Positions 23,801 through 30,805 of a DNA stretch of 64,000 bases are shown piece after piece. Below the pieces are notes generated by a model, which saw only the letters and a list, made by a program, of their open reading frames with translations, did no database searches and had not been told where the DNA came from. How positions within the stretch are numbered: position 1 is the stretch's first letter; each line of letters starts with the position of its first letter. Position numbers and translations under genes: made by a program. This DNA is from Tetmemena sp. SeJ-2015 (taxonomy: Eukaryota > Ciliophora > Spirotrichea > Sporadotrichida > Oxytrichidae): the NCBI GenBank assembly GCA_027382625.1, contig JAJKFJ010021585.1, forward strand, positions 1 through 64,000, in the 5' to 3' direction.

Positions 23801-26334
23801 TTGCCAACTAGATTTTCTCTTTTGATTGCTTTGTAGATTTTAGAGATGAAAATCAAAATGCTTAGCAATAAATGCAATTTTCAAATAGCGATAGTCCATT
23901 AAGAATATTTTACCTTAAACTTTTCTTATTCGCTATCTTACCTTTAATAATTGCACTTTTGAGTTGCTTGTTTTGGAAGATTTATTACAAAGTTAGGAAA
24001 ATTTAAACTCAAATTAGAAGCAAAATTATGGCAACTTGCGTTGTGCTTTTATTCCTGGTGCACCCTAGTATCGTGTAATATATGTTTGACGGGTTCTCAT
24101 GTGATAGAATAGATGGAGTCTAGAGATTGACAAAAGATCTATAGGTCGTCTGTTGGGGATATGTTCATTATATAATAAGTTTCTTCATTGCTTTGCCAAG
24201 TCTTATAACATGGGGATTGGGTATACCTAAAATAAATCTTAGAAAATACTATTTTAAACCACTTTTTGGGCTTTTTCTTTTAAGAAGAAATCAAAAGTAG
24301 CTCGAGAGTTTTGAAGTAAGAGAAAAATTAGGCTTTTTATATCGAGGATATAAGCCATAATTTTACTATTGGGAAATATTAGAAGGATTATTCTAATTAC
24401 CAGAGTTAAATTAAAAGCTTAAAATTTAAAGATGATATGAAGTATGTTTAATTACCATTCTACTATAGTTCTTACTCTTTAATCTATTGCTTATAAGTGT
24501 TTAGAAATTAAAATTTTAATTATAAATGATTAATAGAAAATGTAATAAAGATAATCTATCCAAATATTTTTTAGTATATGTGGGAATTTAATAAAATAAG
24601 TATTAAATTAGTATTTATATTAAAATCGATTTAATGAAAAAATTCGAAGTTTGTCTTATTTAAATAATTATAAAACCATCGGATTGAAAAGTTTAAAAGA
24701 GTTTTTTGTATCTTAAATATTTTCTTGCGCTCAGTTCAGTGTTTTAAACGACTTAATTTAAGACAGTCAGATATTTATTAAATAGTGAACACTGCTCGAC
24801 CTCGTTTGAATAAAGTACTAAAGGGATAATTACAGAAGTAATTCATATTTATTGATTGGCTATCGATCAAGCTGCATATAGTGGATGAATCTATAAATTA
24901 TCCGTTATCATTATTAAACTCTTAGTATTTTAATAAAAATCTCATCATTACTAATACAAAAAAAATACAAGTTAAAATCCAAATTAACCTTATTAAATTT
25001 GATTAAAATCTTTATTCAATTAAGTACAGTGATAGTCATCATAATGAGAAAGATTTGCATTATTATTATCAGAGTTTTCATCAGTAATTATGGAGTCACC
25101 GCATAAGCCCTGATCGTTTTTGTTGTTCTCACGCTTTTGCTTGCTTTGAACATAAAAGTTCTACCTTTTTGTACTTAAACTAAAATATTAAATGCAACTT
25201 TAAGCAATCCAAATTCTCAATTAATTATATTAAAACTAAAATATATAATACTCTTATATTTCTTCTATAAGATTTGAATAACCTTGAAAACGTATTTTTA
25301 AGATATGATAATTTTAAGTATCATTAATTACATCCTTGGTTACGATATATTGTGGAATCTTTTTCCTGAACAATTTCTCCTCTGACGTTTTAGAGATAGA
25401 CCCTGAGCTAAAATCTAGAGCATTAAATTTATCTCATAGCTCTTAGCTGTTTCTTTTTTGTCTAATTGTCTTATCAAATGTGCTCTTCTTTTTTAATATT
25501 TCTTTTTCTATTTGTAATAATTTCTTTGTATTCTGGGTTTACAAAATGTTTTGCGAAATATAGATGAAGCTAATTAGCAAGTACCCTCGGCTCTATACTC
25601 TTTTATTTCTGTGCAATAACTAGGAGGCTTTCAGGAAACATCGCTATGAACTCAAAATAAAGGAAAGCAATGAAACTCAGAGAATTAAATTCAGAGGCAG
25701 TAAGATTACTCCTTCTCTTTTGTTTAAACTTATTTTATAGTAATTTCAAATATCAAGAGGCAGTATGATATCGGAGAGATTATTCTCAGCTAAACAAATA
25801 TCGCTAAAATAAAATTAGATGTTGTAAAACTATCTAAAGCATTTTTAGCCAATAAATTATAAGTTCAAGTTAAGTGAGATAAAATACGTGAGAATGTATT
25901 AATATTGAGAAAGTTGAGATATATATGAGGAAAGAAAAAATTAAGACTATTTTATAAGCTGATCCATTAGAGATAACAAAAATATATTATCTTTATGCTC
26001 TATATAGATTGAGGATTCTATTTCAATTAAGAAAAAAGAAAAAAGAAAGAAAAGAGCTCTAAAACTATAGGAATTGAACAAGAAAACAAATAAAGTTGTC
26101 ATGGAAAATTTAAAACCAAACTCTAAGATTAGCTTTTAACAAATTAATTTATAACAAGAGGAGGCCTTCATTTATGACTACTTGAATACTGAAGAATTGT
26201 CTTCTCAAAACAGAGAATTCTTAAACACATAAGTTATTACTTAACCAAGTGTCAAATTTATTGACGCTGACTCTGATTATGAATCTTTAAACTATACGCC
26301 AAATAGTTCCACCTCGAATTTGACGGGTAGATGA
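2835..26334 (+). CDS. gene A: giant Pmp-like beta-helix transmembrane protein (germline copy with IESs)
   Basis: A giant surface-protein gene in the ciliate code. The chosen ATG opens MKKQQWDF followed by a hydrophobic run (FFQIVLIFLATQVLL), a signal peptide; gene B starts the same way. Domain order: cysteine-rich N-terminus (about 3059-5494), middle region (5603-9400), beta-helix region with repeated GG-x-[IF]-Y turns (11290-22720), beta-sandwich-like stretch and Cys-rich stalk (22850-23580), multiple membrane helices (23590-25600), charged tail ending at TGA 26332-26334. The span is broken by many pointer-flanked IESs and a few introns, listed separately, so the mature protein is several thousand residues but cannot be sized exactly. 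Gene D has the same order, which argues that this is one gene rather than several. The join between 9400 and 11290 is not resolved. A homopolymer difference from B near 5780 is an unexplained frame break. Function is inferred as adhesion or surface display. Confidence 0.75.
2956..3058 (+). other. gene A intron 1 (or GTA-pointer IES), 103 bp
   Basis: Begins GTAAGT and ends TTTAG, and also has GTA at both edges (2956-2958, 3059-3061). Either removal gives the same junction, Q-T-C-T-K-L-D-E. B has the equivalent 101-bp insert. Confidence 0.75.
3103..3529 (+). other. gene A IES, pointer TA(A/G)A, 427 bp, carries repeat R1
   Basis: Left edge TAAA 3103-3106, right edge TAGA 3530-3533. Joining reads SSSC-QNAEMQYQDAPLA. 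A GT-AG reading would place TGA in frame, so the pointer reading is preferred. The matching B IES has a full TAGA at both ends. Confidence 0.8.
3195..3391 (-). repeat. R1 repeat copy 1
   Basis: About 200 bp whose reverse complement matches 47461-47657 over nearly its whole length, including the blocks AGCACTTATT, CCTATGTAAGATGGCTTTA, GGGCAACCACT and TGCTTCCAGCTTTT. Lies inside the first large IES of gene A. Short, non-coding, MITE-like. Confidence 0.85.
3682..3697 (+). other. gene A micro-IES, pointer TAACTA, 16 bp
   Basis: TAACTA at 3682-3687 and 3698-3703. Removing 16 bp turns a frame break into TYTPN-YPTLMTQCVQD, matching B (TYSPN-YPTLMTYCVQD) after its own 18-bp removal. Confidence 0.8.
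4069..4247 (+). other. gene A IES, pointer AG, 179 bp
   Basis: AG at 4069-4070 and 4248-4249. Removal joins VCQRQ to ICKTCSS in frame and skips an in-frame TGA. B has a 181-bp IES at the same codon with pointer AAG. Confidence 0.7.
4343..4460 (+). other. gene A IES (TA pointer) or intron, 118 bp
   Basis: TA at 4343-4344 and 4461-4462; removal reads SCSKLLYDLTTY. A GT-AG intron 4332-4455 is also possible but leaves TGA in frame directly after the join, in both A and B. Gene D reads through or has a 33-bp GT-AG insert here. Exact edges are uncertain. Confidence 0.55.
4541..4582 (+). other. gene A IES, pointer ACAATTT, 42 bp
   Basis: ACAATTT at 4541-4547 and 4583-4589. Removal joins YCIQF to ECDDAYFLKAN. 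B has a 44-bp IES here with pointer AATT. Confidence 0.88.
4659..4697 (+). other. gene A IES, pointer TAAT, 39 bp
   Basis: TAAT at 4659-4662 and 4698-4701. Removal joins VYLP to QCTACK. Gene D reads straight through as TYVPSCAKC, which supports the boundaries. Confidence 0.8.
4713..4737 (+). other. gene A IES, pointer AAG, 25 bp
   Basis: AAG at 4713-4715 and 4738-4740. Removal corrects the frame to give TACK-DNLNLDTGSGKC. B has the same 25-bp length and pointer. Confidence 0.82.
4862..4896 (+). other. gene A short GT-AG intron, 35 bp
   Basis: GTAAGA...CTTTAG; splicing reads C-G-S-C-Q-S-E. B has a 35-bp counterpart. D lacks it and reads G-S-C-K-S-K directly. Confidence 0.75.
5029..5080 (+). 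other. gene A probable IES, pointer TA, 52 bp
   Basis: TA at 5029-5030 and 5081-5082. Removal reads CRDGYI-NNNATGSC, comparable to D (CRDGFVDNSTGSC). The two-base pointer makes the exact edges uncertain. Confidence 0.6.
5495..5602 (+). other. gene A IES, pointer AGT, 108 bp
   Basis: AGT at 5495-5497 and 5603-5605. Removal joins WYDNLT to VIVYLLPGPHA in frame. GT-AG splicing of the same segment gives the wrong frame. B has an IES of equal length at the same codon; D has none. Confidence 0.9.
5959..5983 (+). other. gene A IES, pointer AAG, 25 bp
   Basis: AAG at 5959-5961 and 5984-5986. Removal reads CCSINTLTK-AMSPGANCY, matching uninterrupted D (CCSVDASLKAITPQANCY). Confidence 0.9.
6041..6071 (+). 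other. gene A possible IES, pointer GAT, 31 bp
   Basis: GAT at 6041-6043 and 6072-6074; removal reads EEAQAKS-DCSQMAAGGS. B is also interrupted here but its pointer was not resolved, so the edges are tentative. Confidence 0.5.
6611..6641 (+). other. gene A IES, pointer AAAT, 31 bp
   Basis: AAAT at 6611-6614 and 6642-6645. Removal joins INQTK to ITSFTYFGAF. B has pointer AAATA and 35 bp. Confidence 0.85.
6677..6699 (+). other. gene A IES, pointer AGTT, 23 bp
   Basis: AGTT at 6677-6680 and 6700-6703. Removal joins GAFKS to SLDRAVWVNPSY. B has pointer AGTTA and 25 bp. Confidence 0.85.
6816..6949 (+). other. gene A IES, pointer AAGT, 134 bp, invaded by R1
   Basis: AAGT at 6816-6819 and 6950-6953. 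Removal joins YNNTFS to SMILQFTNCQF. B has only a 25-bp IES at this codon; the extra length in A is mostly a piece of repeat R1. Confidence 0.85.
6853..6933 (+). repeat. R1 repeat copy 2 (partial)
   Basis: About 80 bp matching the start of the 47461-47657 copy (GGAATA..., AGCACTTATTACAGT, CTATCCTATGTAAG) in the same orientation, then truncated. Absent from gene B. Confidence 0.85.
7121..7177 (+). other. gene A GT-AG intron, 57 bp
   Basis: GTAAGT...TTTTAG; splicing gives SHNI-VQNCSSIKG. The B counterpart is 29 bp. A GT-pointer IES reading also keeps frame, so intron is preferred but not proven. Confidence 0.65.
7309..7341 (+). other. gene A IES, pointer TTTACCT, 33 bp
   Basis: TTTACCT at 7309-7315 and 7342-7348. 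Removal joins VYL to RMRGKSD. B has the 8-bp pointer GTTTACCT. Truncated gene C reads through this point without an insert. Confidence 0.92.
7743..7768 (+). other. gene A IES, pointer AATTAT, 26 bp
   Basis: AATTAT at 7743-7748 and 7769-7774. Removal joins DLRMNY to FNQNSLKDFTSSGG and avoids an in-frame TGA. Confidence 0.9.
7886..7939 (+). other. gene A IES, pointer GATTCTAT, 54 bp
   Basis: An 8-bp repeat at 7886-7893 and 7940-7947. Removal joins GGGDSM to SDLVQAFGSSAF. B uses GATTCT with 49 bp. Confidence 0.92.
8022..8047 (+). other. gene A IES, pointer TGAATC, 26 bp
   Basis: TGAATC at 8022-8027 and 8048-8053. Removal joins FKDIMN to PQNKNLFPTSQI and removes an in-frame TGA. B uses ATGAA. 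Confidence 0.9.
8451..8467 (+). other. gene A micro-IES, pointer AAATT, 17 bp
   Basis: AAATT at 8451-8455 and 8468-8472. Removal joins GIMKF to LDSDRVDVYFNS. B has a 22-bp IES with the same pointer. Confidence 0.85.
8606..9113 (+). other. gene A-specific IES, pointer AATAT, 508 bp
   Basis: AATAT at 8606-8610 and 9114-9118. Removal reads NPSNI-MVKYVFV, equal to uninterrupted B (NPSNIFAKYVFV, around 63765-63800). No gene recognised inside; AT-rich. Confidence 0.9.
9138..9183 (+). other. gene A GT-AG intron, 46 bp
   Basis: Starts GT after VF codons and ends TTTTAG; splicing gives V-F-L-T-Q-S-S-C-Y-E-C. The B counterpart is 47 bp and gives V-F-V-T-K-S-S-C-Y-E-C. Confidence 0.65.
10096..10191 (+). 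repeat. 96-bp direct repeat, left copy
   Basis: Begins AAGTAGGATCCATTTACTAG and is almost identical to 10646-10741, about 550 bp downstream, with only a few substitutions. Confidence 0.92.
10646..10741 (+). repeat. 96-bp direct repeat, right copy
   Basis: Second copy of the 10096 repeat in the same orientation. The 450-bp interior carries no recognised gene. A short retro-element-like or large-duplication origin are both possible. Confidence 0.92.
11290..22720 (+). other. gene A Pmp-like parallel beta-helix region
   Basis: Many short repeats of the polymorphic-membrane-protein type are visible: GGGSFFYYN, GGLIQIV, GGIIYSV, NSGGLMYLTF, EGGMLYLNLL, GGAFYLLNQ, NNGGSIYAL, GGGIYIDATN, EGGVYYINA, KGGAIHWEE, typically preceded by F-x-N-x-[AST]. 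This pattern stacks as a right-handed beta-helix in known Pmp/adhesin families. TAA/TAG read as Gln throughout. Interruptions with dense stops (for example 11730-12050, 12100-12950, 16750-17000) are probably IESs, though pointers were not resolved there. A one-base slip is visible near 15271 within an otherwise clean N-T-A-A-I-[YF]-G-G motif. Confidence 0.8.
12550..12945 (+). repeat. R2 repeat copy 1 (inside gene A)
   Basis: About 390 bp resembling 46570-46985 and 26780-27185. Shared landmarks are an AAATGGAG-like start, a Gly/Ser-free AT body with GTAGCTTATTCGATAGC and AGTTTCTTCT, and an end CATTTTAATTTAATAA ... AAATTCTCA. Start and end look weakly inverted (AATTTAATTAAAA). Non-coding. Confidence 0.75.
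22850..26334 (+). other. gene A C-terminal stalk, membrane helices and cytoplasmic tail
   Basis: Starts with a sheet-like stretch (YLSLVDKYGQIV ... GTPGMKYRLKL), then a Cys stalk (GEYFTLSGQCLTC, CKQCPSDKAVCYGG, GPKPGYWRSS, CLGMIEPDFNPIGTC, CADCKVGF). Hydrophobic helices follow, including RILFIFIVIMLLVIFIV, LKLFLFAILPLIIALLSCLF, CVVLLFLVHPSIVQYMF, IISFFIALPSLITWGLGIP, GVTAQALIVFVVLTLLLAL and LFLFCLIVLSNVLFFF. A 665-bp IES splits YYWEI from the next helix. The tail is lysine-rich, then acidic (EEAFIYDYLNTEEL), with TGA at 26332-26334. Gene D aligns segment by segment. This is a known ciliate architecture of unknown biochemical role. Confidence 0.85.
24376..25040 (+). other. gene A large IES in the membrane domain, pointer ATA, 665 bp
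   Basis: ATA at 24376-24378 and 25041-25043. Removal joins QFYYWEI to MRKICIIIIRVFI, rebuilding a helix pair that gene D keeps together (EFYYWEI then IMLRKIILVYIQVF, with only about 4 nt extra). No GT at the left edge, so not an intron. An AT pointer three bases earlier at the right edge is an alternative. Confidence 0.85.
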
Positions 26335-26456
26335 AACTCTGGCTACTCCCTCCCATATAAAACTTCTCGCTTTGGAACCATAGTTCCTTACTCTTTTTCA
26401 ATCCCAACACCGAGAGACAGAGAAGAAAAAAAAAATTCAAGGAAAATAGTCTGTGT

Positions 26457-26603
26457 TTAAATATACTTCATGACGGTGGGCTTTCGCGGTGACGTGGCAC
26501 AACTGATCAAGGAGTTACGCCTGTGAATTACTTTAAATCGATTAAGTATTGTATGCCAGTTGGGGGTTCTTAATTCCTAACTATTATTATTAAATATACT
26601 TCA
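26457..26603 (+). repeat. 14-bp direct repeats around a GC-richer insert
   Basis: TTAAATATACTTCA at 26457-26470 and again at 26590-26603. The ~120 bp between is clearly richer in G and C than the flanks. Fits a pointer- or target-duplication-flanked insertion, but lies outside any recognised reading frame. Confidence 0.7.
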
Positions 26604-26779
26604 GGTTATTTGTTTCGCTTTTTTCCATTTATTATTCTTTCTATACTTTTTTGGGGCTATAAATAGGTAGGGAGCCAGGGAGGAACAGCGATTCAATGGA
26701 TATAGGCAAGGTTCCATCTACCCGAATCTGCTTATAAATTATTATAATCGGGATATTCATAATCGTCACCGCACTCCAA

Positions 26780-27185
26780 ATATAATTGATAATTAACCTA
26801 AAATCGAAAATTGATTAAATTTCTAAATGAGGAGTTTCAAATTCACATCCGTTAAAATGGTGTGCCTATTCCTCACCTGCAGCTTAATCGATAGCCAATC
26901 AAAATATGAATTCCTTATATAATCATACGCTTAGCACCCTTCAACAGTGAGTGCAAACTGCAAATTACCCTATATCAACTTCATAAAATTTATTTCGTTT
27001 CTAACTTATAGTTGAGTACTTAAAAAAGATGTTGCAAATGTTTTAATTCTTAAATATTTTACTTATTCAAATAGTGCAACTATTATTCAAATTGCCACAT
27101 TTTTGCTTCAAGTTGTTTACTTCATTTTAATTTAATAACGAGCTTAATTTAATTTTCCATTAAATCTCAGTAATAAAAATAATAA
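26780..27185 (+). repeat. R2 repeat copy 2 (intergenic)
   Basis: Third, more diverged member of the R2 family, with CTGCAGCTTAATCGATAGCC near its start and CATTTTAATTTAATAACGAG ... TTAAATCTCA near its end. Same orientation as the copies at 12550 and 46570. Confidence 0.65.
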
Positions 27186-28306
27186 ACTCTATAAATAGAA
27201 AATTTAAAGCATGAATTTTAATTAATAATTAAATATGAAATAATTAAAATTTTCCTTTATTATTTTAAGATAATCCTTTTTATTTTTTCATCAGTGGCTA
27301 AAATTATATTTTAAATTATTTTTTAGTGAAATTATTTATGGAAAAGATATAATTATAGATGATATTAAAATTAAAATAAGAGATTGATTAAAATAATAAA
27401 TCTTGGGTTGAAATATGTTAGCATTTAAACCCCTACCCCTTTATCTGTAGAGTTTTCAGTAATAATTATTATTAATTTAAATTTCTTCTAAAATCATCTT
27501 CATAGAATCCTACTTGATATTATTCGCGTTCTTTATCACATTTTTATATTATTGCCAAAATTATTTATTTTGCTTCAAGAAAATCTTTTTTCTTCTGACC
27601 AAAATTACAATTTAAAAATTTAAAATAATGTTAAAATATATTATATTTTTAAAGATAGAAAGTTTAAATCCAAACCGTTCAAACCTGACTTAAAATTGAA
27701 TAGGCGCAAAAGTATTCAATTAAAAATATATAAGGATGTTTAAATAAATATACATTCATATATTAAACAATTAACTATATTCATATATTATTTTTTCAAA
27801 TTTTTATATCTAATAAAATTCTTCCTATATAACTTAAATTGGAAAAAGAAGAGTTAATTTTTCAAGGGTGAGGACCAAAAAATAGGAAAATTATAGAAAA
27901 AGTAAACAATATCCAATATTGACGAACTTCAAAAGGGTATTGAATCATAAAATTATAAAAAACTAAGAGATTAAAGTCTAAGAAATTTATATATAAAAAA
28001 GTTTTTAATTATAATTCTTTGAGCTAAAAATCTTTTAATCTTAAATATAAGTGCAGTCCAAAATTGAACAATGAAAATTATTTTTTATTGTTTTTAATTA
28101 AATTATTAATTTTTTAATACATTTTTACTTTTTGACTTAAGAATTTTATAATGAAGAGAATAGTCCTGATCTATCTTCTCTATAATTTTTATCTTAGGAG
28201 CAAACAACCAAAGATAACGTTACAACTTAGATGAATCGCTAGGCTCAAACATCAAATAATAAATTTATTTTTCAGTTTATCAAAACCCTAACGATTTAGA
28301 AAGAAT

Positions 28307-28334
28307 GGGGGGGGGACGGAAGTGCACACCCCCC
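28307..28334 (+). repeat. left terminal inverted repeat
   Basis: 28-bp G9...C6 end; contains the self-complementary core GTGCAC. Confidence 0.92.
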
Positions 28335-29088
28335 TAAATATGAACAAAATGCCAATAAAAGTGCCCATATAGTGTCAAATTAGCTAAAAATGCCAAAAAA
28401 TTAAAGTAATTCTGGCTTTTAAATTTTTCCCAAAAGGTCATTTTTACGAATTTCACTTTTTTATTTGTATGATCATAAAATTATTTATTGAATTTAATAT
28501 TGATGACGATTGATGTTATGATTATGCTTTATTCCCCTAAAATAACTAAGTTCATTTCATTACTTTATATTAAGCTATTTTTAAAGAGGTTATCTGCTAT
28601 ATAGTAATCCCCTGATACTGGATTATTTTATAACTTATTTGGGCTATGAATTTTATGATTATTCTTAAAAATTGTACATATAATTGTAAGATCCTCTAAA
28701 GTATGTTATAGAGTTTATCATTTTGCAGCAGTAATTTTATGTAATTGGAGATAAAGTGATCTTGGCTATTATATCTAAACTTGTCAGATTCTTCTTTAAA
28801 TAATATTCAAGTTAAGATTGCAAAAATTTTGATAAAACAGCTAAATCACATTTAAAAACTGAAGGGCGAATCATAATTAATATGTATATTAACTCTAGTA
28901 TCTTCATAAGACTTTATATTTATGAGTAAAACAGAGCTCGAAATAATTTTAAGGTCATTTGATAAAATTTTAAATCATAAATTTTGACCCTCATGGAAAT
29001 TTTAAAGCTAAAAATTCTTAAATTTTTGGCAATTTTTAGCGATTTTAGCCTAAATGATGTTTTTTCATAAATTTTGATCATAAAAAGT

Positions 29089-29116
29089 GGGGGGTGTGCA
29101 CTTCCGTCCCCCCCCC
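29089..29116 (-). repeat. right terminal inverted repeat
   Basis: Exact reverse complement of 28307-28334. Confidence 0.92.
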
Positions 29117-29149
29117 GACAGAATTTTATCAAGGGCTTTAAAGTAGATT

Positions 29150-29477
29150 CTCATAGTCTTCATTCTATATAATTATATTCAATCTGAAGAAAAGATAGAG
29201 AAAGATAGCGAGTATAGCTTTTCTTCTATGTTAAAATCCACATATAAAAGTCCCAACTTGCAAATGGAATAAACTTAAAATCCCTTCAATAATTCATAAG
29301 AATCTTTTCTTATCAGGAATGAGAGTTCATCTCAGACAAAAAAATTCAGTTCATATATTCATACTAAGGAGGGAATTCTAGAGCGTTAATATTCTGATGG
29401 CAGTGATGAAGAATCTTACAGTTATGGATGGGGAGATAATCTTAATATTGTAAGTAAAGTCAAATTAAATTCGTGAG
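29150..29477 (+). CDS. orphan acidic/serine-rich C-terminal fragment
   Basis: Open in the ciliate code for about 100 codons up to TGA near 29475-29477, with natural-looking polar protein (SEEKIEKDSEYSFSS, KSPNLQMEQTQNPF, YSDGSDEESYSYGW). No upstream partner was found, and the mobile element lies immediately before it. Its style resembles the cytoplasmic tails of genes A and D. It may be the last MDS of a further paralogue or of an unrelated gene. Confidence 0.4.
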
Positions 29478-30179
29478 GAGGGATGTGTGCTTTGAGAATA
29501 TAAAAAAAAACCTTTACTAAATTTCTCAAAAAATCTACAAGAATAACATTTGAAACCCATAATATGATAAGAAAGTGAAAATAAGTTGTGTATAATTAAT
29601 TTCTTTATTAATACTTATAATCATGCGAGTCAAACGCGAAATTACTCAAAAATAACTACATGATCCATCCTATCTCAGTTTCATTTTGACTCTAAGGTAT
29701 GGATGTAGTCACCCTTATCAGTAGTAATAGCCAGTTCTCAACATCAACTCCATCGCAAAAATGTTGAGAGTGCCACACTATACTCTCGCATTTGAAAGTT
29801 GCTTTGCAGATGAGAAAGTTAGGAGTTGCAGCTGTTCCTCATCGCACTTCTAAGTTTCGTGCACATCAATTATTTGATTTATATTTTTCTTTAAGGAGAA
29901 CCAGACTCAATTGTCAGTTAAATTAGTGGATGAAATAGAGTTTGTTTTTTATTAATAAGTCAGCAAGAAGTTAATAACTAAATTAACGAGACGAAGAAGT
30001 TAATATTAATTCAATTTATATTAAGTTAAAATAATCAGAAAATAAGCTAAAAGGAAGAATTTAATCTCTCTTAAAAATTAAAGTTATTATTTATGTAAGA
30101 ACAAAAGAAAGCTGTAAGATAATGAGAATATCGCAAAGTAATTGTAATAAAACATAAGCAAAATTTAAAATGAGAAGAT

Positions 30180-30737
30180 TTAGATATTCAAGAAAAATAA
30201 GACACGGAAGCTGATCAAGCTAAAAACTTTGAGTGCTGAATTTGAAAAACATAGGTTTAATAAAATATTTTTTGTAAGTAATTTATAAGGTAGGATAATG
30301 GAACACAAAATGCTTAGAATTTAAAAACAAGGAATATCTATAGGAACAACATTATCAATCAATTTTCATTATTGAATTTTTTCTTGGAATCAAGCTTCAA
30401 AGGAAAAGATGATAAAAAGGATCAAAATATTTTGCTTCTTTTATAATTATCTTGAGCGAAGATGAGAACGATCAAATTGAATTTCAAGATTCTATTGTGT
30501 CATCTCCCAAAATGCTAAATGAATCTCATCAATTGTCTTCTTTTAACTCGCCTTTGATAAAATAATTTCCTTCTTTCTTTTATTATATTTGTAGCAGTTT
30601 GAATCATTCACTAGCTTATAGCATGATACCTCGAAAGGAATAGACGAAATTTAAATAATTAAGAGTGCAAATTAGAATAAAAAATATTATTAATGATTTC
30701 AGTAATTATAACATTCAATATTCCTAATATCTAATTT
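30180..30737 (+). CDS. second orphan C-terminal-tail-like fragment
   Basis: Two open pieces in the ciliate code: a basic stretch (KTRKLIKLKTLSAEFEKHRF) near 30190-30275 and an acidic one (LSEDENDQIEFQDSIVSSPK) from about 30452 to a TGA near 30735. Both recall the juxtamembrane and tail parts of this family. Stops between them suggest an IES. It ends just before the convergent stop of gene D. Confidence 0.35.
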
Positions 30738-30805
30738 GAACGTTATTTTTTAAGTTGAATTATTTTGTCAACTAATTAATAGTTAAAATAAAAGAATAAT
30801 TATAG

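Larger units (their letters stand above)
26335..28306. other. gene A 3' flank and spacer
   Basis: After the TGA the frame stays open for ~40 codons (SGYSLPYKTSRFG...), probably by chance. Then come a GC-richer 120 bp block bounded by a 14-bp direct repeat, an R2 copy, and about 1.1 kb of AT-rich DNA with nothing recognisable. Confidence 0.5.
28307..29116. mobile_element. 810-bp non-autonomous element with 28-bp G-rich terminal inverted repeats
   Basis: Left end 28307-28334 is nine Gs, ACGGAAGTGCACA, then six Cs; the right end 29089-29116 is its exact reverse complement. Inside the perfect ends, roughly another 100 bp on each side is still recognisably inverted (GCTAAAAAT..GCCAAAAAWTTAA and GGTCA..TTTACGA-like blocks). 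No transposase frame exists: the interior is AT-rich with stops. No clear target-site duplication is visible. Resembles a MITE or foldback-type DNA transposon; family not recognised. Confidence 0.88.

Noticed and set aside
28920..29132. Minus-strand ORF across the right end of the 810-bp element
   Set aside because: Its beginning is the translated inverted repeat and the rest is low-complexity AT-rich translation; no coding character.
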